DNA of 64,000 nt from Opitutaceae bacterium TAV5 (GTDB taxonomy: Bacteria; Verrucomicrobiota; Verrucomicrobiia; Opitutales; Opitutaceae): NCBI GenBank assembly GCA_000242935.3, contig CP007053.1, positions 6,433,001 to 6,497,000 of the forward strand, given 5' to 3'. Made by a program: the position numbers and the translations under genes. Every line of letters starts with the position of its first letter. Position 1 is the stretch's first letter. Positions 48,387 through 57,621 of the stretch are shown here, piece by piece. The notes below the pieces were generated by a model. It was not told where the DNA came from and ran no database searches. It saw only the letters and a list, made by a program, of their open reading frames with translations.

Positions 48387-49090
48387 AAAAATGTCGTCTC
48401 CTCCGGAAATGTTTCCCCGACCGGCGCACGGGCCAGATCGGTGGTCTGCTCGATAAATCCCTGAATGTGCATGCCCAGCTCCGTTATCCTGTACCGGCAC
48501 GGATGACCCGGCCGCACACGCGTCTGCGACAGGAGCCGGCACCTGACCAGGAAGCGCAATGCGTCCCTGAGGCAGGCCGGATGCCTTCTCCGCAGATCAG
48601 CGCGAAGCGTCTCCCACGTGAAGGGGTCCAGAGTGATCCACAAAAGAATCTCCCGCGCGCCCCGGTGGCGGATGACCTTCCGCAACAGGGACGCTCCCGC
48701 GGTCGCCACCGGCTTCCGGTTGCCGGGGCCGCGCTGCCGCGCCATCACCCGCACCGTCGCCCGTGGCGACGAAGCGATGACCGCATCGATTCCCCGGACA
48801 ACGTCGAGCAGGGTGTTCAGTCCGTGCCCCCGCGGCGTGAGCCCATGTCGCTTCCCGGAGCATCCGGGCACAGGTTCGACGGAATCCACCAGCCCCGTCT
48901 GCTCGAGAACCCGGAGCAGTTGCAGCAGGCCGAAGGCGGTCATCCCGGGAATGCGCCGGGAGAGCTCCGCCCTCTCTCGCGGCCCCTGCCCCAGCCGCCT
49001 CATGACAAGCCCGTATCTGCGGTGCCGCAGGATCATGTCCACGGCTCCCCAGAGCAGCGTTTGCGGGAGGTGGTCGGGTCGTGTGGTCAT
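48383..49090 (-). CDS. Double winged-helix protein A, first regulator gene after TpsB
   Basis: A 235-residue protein with two HxlR/MarR-like winged-helix units. The first, residues about 10-95, is LLWGAVDMILRHRRYGLVMR, ERAELSRRIPGMTAFGLLQL, VLEQTGLVDSV and the wing KRHGLTPRGHGLNTLLDVV. The second, about 140-215, is REILLWITLDPFTWETLRAD, LRRRHPACLRDALRFLVRCR, with wing CRYRITELGMHIQGFIE. A Arg-rich hinge connects them. It starts 31 bases after the TpsB stop. A pair of HxlR units in one chain plus its diverged paralogue three genes on is unusual. Role as regulator inferred. Confidence 0.75.
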   Translation of the reverse strand: MTTRPDHLPQTLLWGAVDMILRHRRYGLVMRRLGQGPRERAELSRRIPGMTAFGLLQLLRVLEQTGLVDSVEPVPGCSGKRHGLTPRGHGLNTLLDVVRGIDAVIASSPRATVRVMARQRGPGNRKPVATAGASLLRKVIRHRGAREILLWITLDPFTWETLRADLRRRHPACLRDALRFLVRCRLLSQTRVRPGHPCRYRITELGMHIQGFIEQTTDLARAPVGETFPEETTFL

Positions 49091-49121
49091 GAGTATCGGA
49101 AAATGCGTTACCCGGGATTGC

Positions 49122-50936
49122 TCAATAACTGAGCGACACCCGGAAGTGGAAGGTGGCGTCGCCCTTGTCGGTGATGGCGGCGTCCTTCATCGCAAAGCCG
49201 ACCGCCGCGCCCATCGAGAGGTGCTTTCCTGCCCGGTAGTCCGCGCCGCCGCCGACACTGAACAGCTTGACGTCGTCCTGCCCGGTATCCTTCTGTTCGC
49301 CCCAGCCGTAGTCGACGAACAGATACGGAGAAAGACTGTCGCGCCAGGAGGAGACGAGGCTGACGGAGGGCAGGCGCAGTTCGTTGCGCAGCGAGAAGCC
49401 CGTGTCCACCGCACCGTCGTCGAGCGTGTAGCCGCGCACGGCGTAATAACCGCCGAGCGCGATCTGCTCGGTATCCGGCAACGGATCACCCGCGAGCACG
49501 CCGCTGAACTGGATCACCCAGTTGACCCCGCCGGGCAGGGTCGTCACCCGGGAGGCGTCGAGCGCCGCATACAGGTAAGTCGCGTTGTCCACCCGGCCGC
49601 CGGTGTAGGTGGCAAAATCCTCGTCGTCGTTGTTGCCGGGCACGCCGCCGGGGCTGCCCTTCAGCCGCAGGTCAAAACTGGTCGCCCCGTGCCGGTCGCG
49701 CAGTTCGTGAGCCCAGCCGAGCACGATCTGGAATACATCCACGTCGGATTTTCCATCGATGGGCAGCCCGGCAAACTCGATGTGCGAGTCGCGCGTGCTG
49801 TGCTTGTATTCGACACCCACGGTCAGATCGCCGAGGTAGTGGCCGGGGAAAAGGTTCGAGAGCGCCGTGCGGTAGAGCACGGGGATTTCCCAGGTGTCGC
49901 TCTCGGTGTGCGTCTGGAAGAGGCCGCCAAGCTGCGAACTTTCGGTGGTCTGGGCGACGAAGTTGGGGGCGATCTCGATCGCCTGGCGCGGGAGCGTCGG
50001 GATCGTGATCCGTCCCGAATGGCTCAGGTAGCGCGGGCGGTCGTCGCCGAGCGAGATGCCCGACGGATGCTTCCAGAAATCGTTGCTGCCGGTGAACTGG
50101 TACGAGACCAGCGTGTTGTTGAGCGGGCGGAGCACGCCGGCCGCGCCGACGTAGTAGCGGTCCTTGCCGGTCGAGGAGGTGCCGGTGTTCGAGTAACCGC
50201 CAAAAATTTGCCAGGGTTTTTGTTCGCTGACAGTGAGCTGGAGATTGCTCGTGCCGAGTTCGTCGCCGGCGGCGAAGACGCCCTGCACCTGCCGGTACGG
50301 GTTGCGGTTGAGCCAGTCGAGGTCCTCTTCGAGGCGGCGGGCGTCGATCCGGTCGCCGCCGCTCACGCGCAGGTCGCGGGCGAGTTTTTCATCGGTGCTG
50401 TCATCGGCGCCGCCAACGGCGACCTTGCCGAGACGGAACTCGACCACGCGAAGCTGGAACGTGCCGCCGGTGGCGTCGTGTGGCGGGAGCGTGATCGATA
50501 CGAACGGGTATCCCGAATCCCGGTACACCTTGGCGACGGCGGCCTGCGCGTCGCTGATGAGTTTGCGCGAGAGCGGTTTTCCGAGAAAAGGCGTGAGTGC
50601 GGATTGCAGATTGGCAACGGAAGCACCGGCGATGGCGCCAACCGTGATGCCGGCGGGCGGTTGCGGATCGGGGCTCTCGTCCGGGCCGAGCAGCCGGATG
50701 CCGGTGACGTTGGCTCCGAGCGGCGTGGCATCGTTCGAGCTGGCAAGCTGGTCCTGCTGGTCGAGCTGGATGGCCGGCTGTGTGCTGCGCGACGGAGCCG
50801 GCGGCTCGTTACGCTCGATGGGTGTGCGTGCCGGCGCAGGCTGGGCGTGGACCGGCGCGGCGCCAGCGCCGAGCGCGGCCAGGGCGGCGGCGAAGAGCGC
50901 GAGCGTCTTCGCGGAAATGCGTGTTTCGGAGGTCAT
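49122..50936 (-). CDS. TpsB two-partner-secretion transporter (ShlB/FhaC family)
   Basis: A 604-residue outer-membrane Omp85-superfamily protein that exports TpsA passengers. An Ala-rich signal peptide leads (KTLALFAAALAALGAGAAPVHA). A proline-rich linker is followed by POTRA-like domains (NLQSALTPFLGKPLSRKLIS, VYRDSGYPFVSITLPPHDATGG, RRLEEDLDWLNRNPYRQVQG) and a 16-strand barrel. The VRGY motif of the pore-lining loop 6 is at about residue 500 (YYAVRGYTLDDGAVDTGFSL), and the barrel ends FHFRVSLSY. Two giant TpsA-type genes lie upstream on the same strand. All signature parts are present. Confidence 0.93.
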   Translation of the reverse strand: MTSETRISAKTLALFAAALAALGAGAAPVHAQPAPARTPIERNEPPAPSRSTQPAIQLDQQDQLASSNDATPLGANVTGIRLLGPDESPDPQPPAGITVGAIAGASVANLQSALTPFLGKPLSRKLISDAQAAVAKVYRDSGYPFVSITLPPHDATGGTFQLRVVEFRLGKVAVGGADDSTDEKLARDLRVSGGDRIDARRLEEDLDWLNRNPYRQVQGVFAAGDELGTSNLQLTVSEQKPWQIFGGYSNTGTSSTGKDRYYVGAAGVLRPLNNTLVSYQFTGSNDFWKHPSGISLGDDRPRYLSHSGRITIPTLPRQAIEIAPNFVAQTTESSQLGGLFQTHTESDTWEIPVLYRTALSNLFPGHYLGDLTVGVEYKHSTRDSHIEFAGLPIDGKSDVDVFQIVLGWAHELRDRHGATSFDLRLKGSPGGVPGNNDDEDFATYTGGRVDNATYLYAALDASRVTTLPGGVNWVIQFSGVLAGDPLPDTEQIALGGYYAVRGYTLDDGAVDTGFSLRNELRLPSVSLVSSWRDSLSPYLFVDYGWGEQKDTGQDDVKLFSVGGGADYRAGKHLSMGAAVGFAMKDAAITDKGDATFHFRVSLSY

Positions 50937-51014
50937 GATGTGGTGAGCGGTTTGTCGGTTTCCTGAAAAAAGATGTGGCAGGGTGTCTGGTCTGTTCCCG
51001 ACCCTGCCGGGCGG

Positions 51015-51095
51015 GGGTCACGGGCTGGAAGCCCGTGCCACTTCATGGGCAGGATGCCCATGCCACGTTGCGGGCGGGACGCCCGCGCCACTTGA
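51015..51095. repeat. Composite hairpin repeat copy 3
   Basis: CACGGGCTGGAAGCCCGTG at 51019-51037, CATGGGCAGGATGCCCATG at 51044-51062, and a GCGGGCGGGACGCCCGC hairpin about 51070-51086. Module order and spacing match the copy at 10436-10503. It lies in the 161-base gap between the TpsB start and the stop of the TpsA gene, and could set the TpsA/TpsB transcript ratio. Confidence 0.8.
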
Positions 51096-51097
51096 TG

Positions 51098-54000
51098 TTA
51101 TTTGAGCGAGGCGATCCTGAGCCAGGGGCCGAGGTCGCGGTTGTCGGGATGGATGTCTTGTTCGTCTTCCTGTCCGCCGGTCAGGCTGCCGGGGGCCGGC
51201 TCCTGCTTTTCCTCTCCGGAGAACTGTTCGAGGAGTTTTTCAAGGGCAGGCTGGGTATCGGTGCCGGCCGGTGTTTCGTAGTGGACGGGATTGTCGCGGA
51301 GAAACTCCGCCAGGATCTCGTCGGCAGTCGTTTCGGGTGTGACCGTCAGCGCGGTGGCGTTGCCGGTGGCCTGGACGAAGACGTAGTTCTGCGCCTCCAG
51401 ACCGGAGCCGATGATCGCGTAGCTGCCGGGAGCGGACAATTCGCCGGCCGGGCTCGTGAACACCAGGGAACCGGTCGTGGCGGAGGCGAGTGTTTCGTCG
51501 GCAACGAAGCCGGTCACCATGCCGGTGAAGGCCGGATTGGCGGTGCCCTCGGCACGGGTGGCCGGATTGGCGATGTAGGTGAGGACGGCCTTCTCGATGG
51601 CCGCGGTGGCCGCGAAGGTCGCGTCGGCAAGGGTGTAGTTGCCCGCATCCGCACCGCCGAGCGTGTAGGTGCCGGTCACGTCCTTCGCTGCGCCGACGTT
51701 CTTGTCGGCATAGGCGGCGGCCAGCGCGAGGCTCACGCTGTCGTTGCCGATCAGGCCGGCGACGGCGCCGTGGGTAAGGATTTCGATGGCGGTGGTGCCG
51801 TCGTAGATCTTCGTGCCGGCGAGGGTGCCCTGCGTGCCGATGGTCAGCGACGCCGGCGTGATCGAGGACGTGCCGGTGAAGGCCGTGCTCGCCAGCGTGT
51901 AGTTGCCGACATCGGTTCCGCCGAGCGCGTACAGGCCGGTCACGGTTTTCCCGTTGCCCACGTTCTTGTCGGCGAACTGTGTGTTGCCGAGCGAGAGGGT
52001 CACGGTGTCGCCGGTGACAACGCCGGAGAGTTCGCCGTGGGTCAGGACGCCAATGGCGAGCAGGCCGTCGTAGACCTTGTCGGCCGCGACGGTGCCGGCC
52101 GCGCCGACGGTCAGTTGCTTCGGCGTGATCGTGGCGGTGCCGGTGAAGGCATTGCCCGTAAAGGTGTAGTTGCCCGCGTCGTCGCCGCTGATCGTGTAGG
52201 CGCCGGTGACAGTTTTTCCGGTGCCGGCGTTTTTGTCGGCAAAGGCGAGACCGCCGAGAGTGAGGGTCACCTCGTCGTCGCCGAACAGGCCGGCGAGCAC
52301 GCCGTGGGTGGCGACCGTGGCGGCAGTGGTACCGTCGTAAACCTTGCCGGCCACGGTGCCTTGGGTGCCGACGGTCAGCGTGGCGGGCGTGATCGCGGCC
52401 GTGCCGCTGAAGGCGATGCCTTCCGCGAGCACGTAGTTGCCGGCGTCGTTGTTGGCCAGGGCATAGGACCCGGTGACAGCCTTGCCTTCACCGACGTTCC
52501 TGTCGCCGTAGGCGGCAGTGAGCGCGAGGGCCACGCTGTCGCCGTTGACGACGTTGGCGAGGAGACCGTGGGAGAGGACTGCGATGGCGGTGGTGCCGTC
52601 GTAAACCCTCGTGTCGACAATCGTGCCCTGCGTGGCGATGGTCAGCACGCGGGGCGTGATGACCAGCGAGCCAGGCGTGTTGCCCGTGGCCGCGATGCGG
52701 TAGTTCTCGTGGTTTTCGCCGGTGAGGCTGCCGATGGTCAGCGTGTAGGCGCCGGCGTTGAGCAGGGCGTCGAGCGTGACGGTCGCGCCACCGCTGTTCT
52801 TCACCGCGAGCACGCCGGTGACGGTGTCGGCGTCGCCGCCGAGCAGGCCGTCGAGCGTCCAGTCGATCGTGCCGGGCGTGTCGCCGTAGCTCCAGGTGTA
52901 GGGAGAGCCGAAGGCGTAGGTGACGTCGATCAACGCGGGGCTCACGGTCAGGGTGCCGGGCACATAATCGATCGTGTAGTTGTCCAGGCCGGTGCCGATG
53001 GCATTGCTGATGACTATGTCCCAGGTGTCGATCGCCGCACCGGCGGCCGCGCCGTCGCTGGCCAGCGTGGTCAAGGTCACCTCGTCGTCGTTTTTCAGTC
53101 CGGTGACGGTGAACTCCGTGCCGTTGAAGGTGAACGTCTGCCCGAAGTCCTTGGTCAGGTTGTTGGCCGTAATCGTGAGCGTGGCAGGGGTGACGGTGAG
53201 GGCGCCGGGCGTGTAGGTGATCTCGTAGTTGGACAGGCCCATACCTTGTGCGTTGGCGGCGGTGATGGTGTAAGGTGTGCCGCCGTTGACGCCGGCCGTG
53301 ACCGCCGCGCCGTCGCTGGTCAGGGTCACGCCGGTGACGGTGTCGGTGCCGTAGAGCTGGCCGCCGGTGATGCTGAAGTGCTCGCCCAAGAGTCCTTCGG
53401 ACGTGAAGGCATTCCCATAGACCTTGGTCAGGCCGTCGTTCGCCTTGAGCGTAAGCGGCGCCTGGCTCACCGTCAGCGAGCCGGGCATGTGGCCGGTGTC
53501 GGCGATGCGGTAGTCGCCCGCATTGTCTCCTTCGAGTCCGCTGATGAACAGCTTGTAGTCGCCGGCGTTGAGCAAGGAGGCCCAGGTGATGACCTCATCG
53601 GAGGCATTCTTGAGGCCAAGCACGCCCTTTACCTTGTGCTCGCCTTCGGTCAGCAGGGTGTCGCCGTCCTTGAGCGTCCAAGTGATGCCACCCTTGTTGT
53701 CGGAGCCGTAAATCCAGCCCGTCACCGTGTTGCCGGTGAAGTCGTAGATCACGTCCTTGACAATCGAACCGGGGGTGATGGTGAGGGTTCCGTTGCCGCC
53801 GGAGATTACGCGCATCGTGCGGCCGTTAGCGACCACCGGGTTGGCGGTGTTGACGGTGATGTCATAGGTGCCGACGTCCGAACTCGACGTCGCCGGGGTA
53901 ACCAGCGTTGCGGGCGTGTTGACCGACGCCGACGTGAGTGCGGTGTTGGTGCCGAAGTCATAGGCAGCGGTCAGCGCGGCGTTCGGATCGTCGCCGTAAA

Positions 54001-57000
54001 TCGAGATGACATCATCCGGCGTGACGCGCACCACGTTGACGCCCCACAGCTCCGGCGCGTGGGTGCCGTCGGGCGCCGCCCAGAGGTCAGCTCTCCATCC
54101 CCAGGTAGCGAAGTTCTCGGGATCTTTCAGCTGATCGCTGGAGATGCCGGTAGCGGCTGTCGGCACGTCGGTGGTGGACGCAGTTGCTCTATTGGTGGTG
54201 CCATTCGTCCGTCCCGAGGTCTCGATGTCCCAGTAATTGCCGTTGCCCGCAGTGGTGCTGGTGGTATTGGGCGTTCCACCCATAAAACCGCCGACATGGA
54301 ATGATCCCTGCACTGCGGTGACCAGCCCTGTCGAATAGCTGGATGTAACGCCCGTCGCGTTGGTATTGTCGCCGACGAGGCCGCCGACAAAATCGTTCCC
54401 CGTCACCGCTCCGGTGGCGTAGCTGTTTGAAATCTGTCCCGCATTGCTTCCGACGAGACCGCCAACATAGTCCCCCGACCCGGTCACCGAAGCGGACGAG
54501 AACGATATCCTGATAGAACCAGTGGTTGTTCCGGCGAGCTGGCCTGCGATTCCTCCGACAATGTTCGCACCCTGCACCGACCCGCCGTCCGCGGACGAAT
54601 ACTGCAAACCGACACCGAGCGATCCGAATAGCCCGCCGGTGGCGTTACCGGACCCAATGACCGTGCTGTTGATCGACCACAGATTGGTGAGCGTGCGGCT
54701 GGTGCTGCTGCCGTACGACCCGACGATTCCGCCTGTGAATGAAAGGCCTCCGCCGCTGTTTCGTACATAGGCATTGATCAGGCCGAGGTTGTTGATCAGG
54801 CCGAGACTGTTGCCGGACCCGACCGCCCCTGCTCCAGCACTGCCGAACAGTCCGACATGCTGAGTCCCTGTTCCCACTCTATCAATATAGAGGTTGCTGA
54901 CAGCGTGGCCTCGACCATCGAAATTTCCGTAAAATGTGGTATCCCATCCGATCGGGATGAAGCCGGAGAAGGCCTCCTCTCCACTGGGATTCCAGCTTGC
55001 CGTAATAGCTGCGTCGATATTGGCAGCGAGCGAATAGTAGACAATCTGCGTGTTGCTGTGTCTGTTTGTGCCTAACATCGCGCGGTTGATGGCGCCGTTA
55101 TTCAGCCCGCCCCCGACGCCCTGAAGGCCATAGATGTCCACGATCTGGTAGGCATTGGCCGCATTGGCACCCGTGCCTCCGGCATAGCGCAGGAAGAACG
55201 CCGCATCTGCCTCGGTAGCACCTGCGCCGAGGATACGGAAGTCGCGCGCCATGAACAACGTCAGGTTGGCGCTATTCTGCAGCCAGGTGCCCTTGTTCAG
55301 GATGAACGTACCGACATCAATGTGGCCGTTGTCCGACGTCAGGATGCTCCCTTCCGGGATCGTCGTCCTGATGCTGTTGCCACTGCCTGTGGTGACCGCC
55401 GTACCCCGCGCGCTCAATGTCAGCCCGCCGTTGACCGCAGTGATCGGAGCGTTGATATAGATATTGTTGTCGGCCATGAGGCTGAGCGTGCGGGTGCTCG
55501 TCCAGGTGAGCGCATCCGCCACCGTGATGTTGCCGGCATCGGAACCGGCGCCGCTGGTGGTGACGGTGACGTTGGCGTTGGCCAGCGCCGTAAGCAGCGT
55601 GTTGACGTTGAGAACCGATGTATCGGTTGCCGTATAGGTGCCGTCGCCGCCGATCGTGCCGTGGTTACCGGGGTCATTGCTGATGGTGATGTCGTAAGGA
55701 TCGAGCAGGAGCGTGCCGGTCGCGCCGTGCGCGGCATTCAGGTCGGCGGTACCGTTGAAGGCGAGAAGACGCTTGCCCGAGACCTCGGCGAAGCCGCCGT
55801 CCCCCGTCGCGCCGAGAGCCTGCGCGCTGAGGTGGCCGGCATAGGTGGTGAGGTCGTCGGCCCACACGACGATGCGGCCGCCGTCGCCGACCGAGCCGTC
55901 GGCGAGAAGCCTGGCGTCGGCCTCGACGGTGGTCGTCGCGGCGGTGGCGAGCGCCTGATCGGCGAAGTTGCTGGCGGAGTTTTTCCCGCCCTGGTAGTCG
56001 CCGCCGAGCAGGATCGTGCCGCCGGTCGTGCCGGAAGCATCGAGCGTGGCGCCGGAGCGGACGGTGATGGTGGCGCCGGTGGCAGTGATCGTGCCGCCGG
56101 GTGTAGGGGCTTTGCTTGCGAAGCCTGCCGCCTGTGGTTCGTCGCCCGGTTCTGCATTCGCGGGCGTCGCAAGCGACGCCCCTACGGCTGCAATCTGGCC
56201 CGCGAGTTCGACGGAGCCGGTGTTGCCGGCGTCGAAAATGATGCGACCGCCGGACAGGTCGATGCCGGTGGCCCGGACAATGCCGGTCGTGTTGCCGGCG
56301 AGGGCATAGACGTTGCCGCCGTTGGCCTTCAGTTCGGCGGCGGCAGCCTCGATCGCGCCGGCATTGAGCGCAACCGTATCCGATCCACCGATACGCACGA
56401 GAAACTTGCCGTCGGAGAGCGCATGGTCGCGGGCCAGCACCTCGTAGCCGGCGGCGAGCGCCACCGTGCCTTGCGGCGCGGTGATCGCGCCGGTGTTCTC
56501 GACCCGCCGGGCGATGAGCGCCACGTCGCCGCCGAGCGAGCCGATCCTGCCGGCGTTGACCACGAGGGCATCGCCCGTGCCGGCGAAGGTCAGGTCGCCG
56601 CCGGCGAGGAAAGCGGCGTCGGCCACATCGTGCGTGGAAGCCACAAAACTGCCGCCGGTGTCGATGCGGCCCTCGCTGCCGACAACGATGCCGGCCCGGT
56701 TGACGAGGTACACGCTGCCGGTGGCAGTAAGCGAACCGTCGATCCGCGATGGCAGGCTGCCGGTCACGCGGTTGAGCGTGGCGCCGGAGCCGTTGGCGAA
56801 GTGGACGGCGCCGCCTTGCCCGATGGAGAAGTCGCCCCATTGAATGATAGCGGCGCGGGAGGACTGGCTGACCTGCAACGAGGACGCGCCGGTTGGGTGG
56901 ATCGTCGCCTGGCCGGCGGTGACCTGGCCGCCCGAGGGCAGCGCCGGTGCGGCGACCAGACTGCCCGGGAACGTGCTCAACGCCAGCGCCGCATAGGCGA

Positions 57001-57049
57001 CGGTGGTCGTCAACCCGGTGAGTTTTTTGTGCTTTCGGATGGTGTTCAT
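51098..57049 (-). CDS. TpsA filamentous-haemagglutinin-like adhesin with GLUG and YDG/MBG repeats
   Basis: A 1,983-residue exoprotein. The N-terminus MNTIRKHKKLTGLTTTVAYA is a signal peptide; the TPS secretion domain (about 40-180) has AIIQWGDFSIGQGGAVHFAN and NRVTGSLPSRIDGSLTATGS with LVNRAGIVVG. A beta-helix follows to residue 500. GLUG-type motifs occur around 54300-54800 (YVGGLVGSNAGQISNSYATG). Ig-like MBG units lead to four YDG units of about 80 residues between 52650 and 51580 (KVYDGTTAATVATHGVLAGL type). A C-terminal MBG unit and an acidic tail end the protein. A palindromic repeat is embedded in frame at 56103-56185. Secretion by the adjacent TpsB is expected. Confidence 0.92.
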   Translation of the reverse strand: MNTIRKHKKLTGLTTTVAYAALALSTFPGSLVAAPALPSGGQVTAGQATIHPTGASSLQVSQSSRAAIIQWGDFSIGQGGAVHFANGSGATLNRVTGSLPSRIDGSLTATGSVYLVNRAGIVVGSEGRIDTGGSFVASTHDVADAAFLAGGDLTFAGTGDALVVNAGRIGSLGGDVALIARRVENTGAITAPQGTVALAAGYEVLARDHALSDGKFLVRIGGSDTVALNAGAIEAAAAELKANGGNVYALAGNTTGIVRATGIDLSGGRIIFDAGNTGSVELAGQIAAVGASLATPANAEPGDEPQAAGFASKAPTPGGTITATGATITVRSGATLDASGTTGGTILLGGDYQGGKNSASNFADQALATAATTTVEADARLLADGSVGDGGRIVVWADDLTTYAGHLSAQALGATGDGGFAEVSGKRLLAFNGTADLNAAHGATGTLLLDPYDITISNDPGNHGTIGGDGTYTATDTSVLNVNTLLTALANANVTVTTSGAGSDAGNITVADALTWTSTRTLSLMADNNIYINAPITAVNGGLTLSARGTAVTTGSGNSIRTTIPEGSILTSDNGHIDVGTFILNKGTWLQNSANLTLFMARDFRILGAGATEADAAFFLRYAGGTGANAANAYQIVDIYGLQGVGGGLNNGAINRAMLGTNRHSNTQIVYYSLAANIDAAITASWNPSGEEAFSGFIPIGWDTTFYGNFDGRGHAVSNLYIDRVGTGTQHVGLFGSAGAGAVGSGNSLGLINNLGLINAYVRNSGGGLSFTGGIVGSYGSSTSRTLTNLWSINSTVIGSGNATGGLFGSLGVGLQYSSADGGSVQGANIVGGIAGQLAGTTTGSIRISFSSASVTGSGDYVGGLVGSNAGQISNSYATGAVTGNDFVGGLVGDNTNATGVTSSYSTGLVTAVQGSFHVGGFMGGTPNTTSTTAGNGNYWDIETSGRTNGTTNRATASTTDVPTAATGISSDQLKDPENFATWGWRADLWAAPDGTHAPELWGVNVVRVTPDDVISIYGDDPNAALTAAYDFGTNTALTSASVNTPATLVTPATSSSDVGTYDITVNTANPVVANGRTMRVISGGNGTLTITPGSIVKDVIYDFTGNTVTGWIYGSDNKGGITWTLKDGDTLLTEGEHKVKGVLGLKNASDEVITWASLLNAGDYKLFISGLEGDNAGDYRIADTGHMPGSLTVSQAPLTLKANDGLTKVYGNAFTSEGLLGEHFSITGGQLYGTDTVTGVTLTSDGAAVTAGVNGGTPYTITAANAQGMGLSNYEITYTPGALTVTPATLTITANNLTKDFGQTFTFNGTEFTVTGLKNDDEVTLTTLASDGAAAGAAIDTWDIVISNAIGTGLDNYTIDYVPGTLTVSPALIDVTYAFGSPYTWSYGDTPGTIDWTLDGLLGGDADTVTGVLAVKNSGGATVTLDALLNAGAYTLTIGSLTGENHENYRIAATGNTPGSLVITPRVLTIATQGTIVDTRVYDGTTAIAVLSHGLLANVVNGDSVALALTAAYGDRNVGEGKAVTGSYALANNDAGNYVLAEGIAFSGTAAITPATLTVGTQGTVAGKVYDGTTAATVATHGVLAGLFGDDEVTLTLGGLAFADKNAGTGKTVTGAYTISGDDAGNYTFTGNAFTGTATITPKQLTVGAAGTVAADKVYDGLLAIGVLTHGELSGVVTGDTVTLSLGNTQFADKNVGNGKTVTGLYALGGTDVGNYTLASTAFTGTSSITPASLTIGTQGTLAGTKIYDGTTAIEILTHGAVAGLIGNDSVSLALAAAYADKNVGAAKDVTGTYTLGGADAGNYTLADATFAATAAIEKAVLTYIANPATRAEGTANPAFTGMVTGFVADETLASATTGSLVFTSPAGELSAPGSYAIIGSGLEAQNYVFVQATGNATALTVTPETTADEILAEFLRDNPVHYETPAGTDTQPALEKLLEQFSGEEKQEPAPGSLTGGQEDEQDIHPDNRDLGPWLRIASLK
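56103..56185. repeat. Palindromic repeat inserted in frame in TpsA
   Basis: GTAGGGGCTTTGCTTGCGAA at 56103-56122 and GGGCGTCGCAAGCGACGCCC at 56162-56181 (then CTAC) form the two outer arms of an 83-base inverted-repeat element. On the coding strand it gives VGASLATPANAEPGDEPQAA and GFASKAPTPGG, a segment unlike the surrounding beta-helix repeats. A GTAGGGGCGTCGCTTGCGACGCCC-like core is typical of intergenic repeats. Confidence 0.7.
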
Positions 57050-57621
57050 AGTGGAGGAAAAGTTAGTGTTCAGGGTTCAGGGTTGGTGGTGCGGAACGGG
57101 GTGACCGCGAAGGATGCAAAGGCCGCCAAGGACGGATTTTTTGGCCGCGTACCGAGCGAAGCGACAGTCTGACAAGAGCGCAAATATCTCCATGAAAATG
57201 AAACGTGGCGTGGCGCCTATAGGCGCCATGGAGGGTTTCCCTGCGACAAGACCCTTTGCGCTCTTTTGCGGCTAAAACGGTTTGGGGATTTCTCTCGGTA
57301 GAGATTTCCCCCTCAGCCCATGAATTTTGCCCACGAAACACACGAAAGGACACGAAAAGAAAGACAGAAATCCGATGGTTTGTTTTTCGTGTTCTTTCGT
57401 GTGTTTCGTGGGCTACCCCTCGGTTGCGGCGCAGTTGCTCCAGGTAATCCGTGGTCACAATGAAAGCAGCACGGACGACCGCGTGACAGAGGGAGCCGCC
57501 GCCGACGGGGTGTAATGAATTTGCACCACAGAGACGAGGAGTGGGCGCAGAGGCCGATCTCTCTGCATGAAGGGAGGTTTGAGGGTGCCTCCGTGTCTTT
57601 GTGTCTCTGTGGTCGATCATC
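57050..57621. repeat. Intergenic block of three large hairpin repeats between TpsA genes
   Basis: No gene is visible in these 572 bases, which instead hold folded repeats. (1) 57092-57270: AAGGATGCAAAGGCCGCCAA and a distant TTTGCGCTCTTTTGCGGCTA. (2) 57329-57358 with 57383-57413: a 30-base stem beginning GCCCACGAAACACACGAAAG with one mismatch. (3) 57524-57540 with 57590-57614: stem built on ACCACAGAGAC. Local base composition differs strongly from the adhesin genes. The structures lie where a promoter for the second TpsA gene or a terminator for the first should be. Confidence 0.75.

Noticed and set aside
51580-52650. Tandem DNA repeats as a non-coding satellite
   Set aside because: The periodicity of about 240 bases is explained by four YDG protein repeats in the TpsA frame.
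50975-54304. A 1,109-codon open frame on the plus strand
   Set aside because: It is antisense to the TpsA repeat region; its apparent repeats mirror the YDG units.
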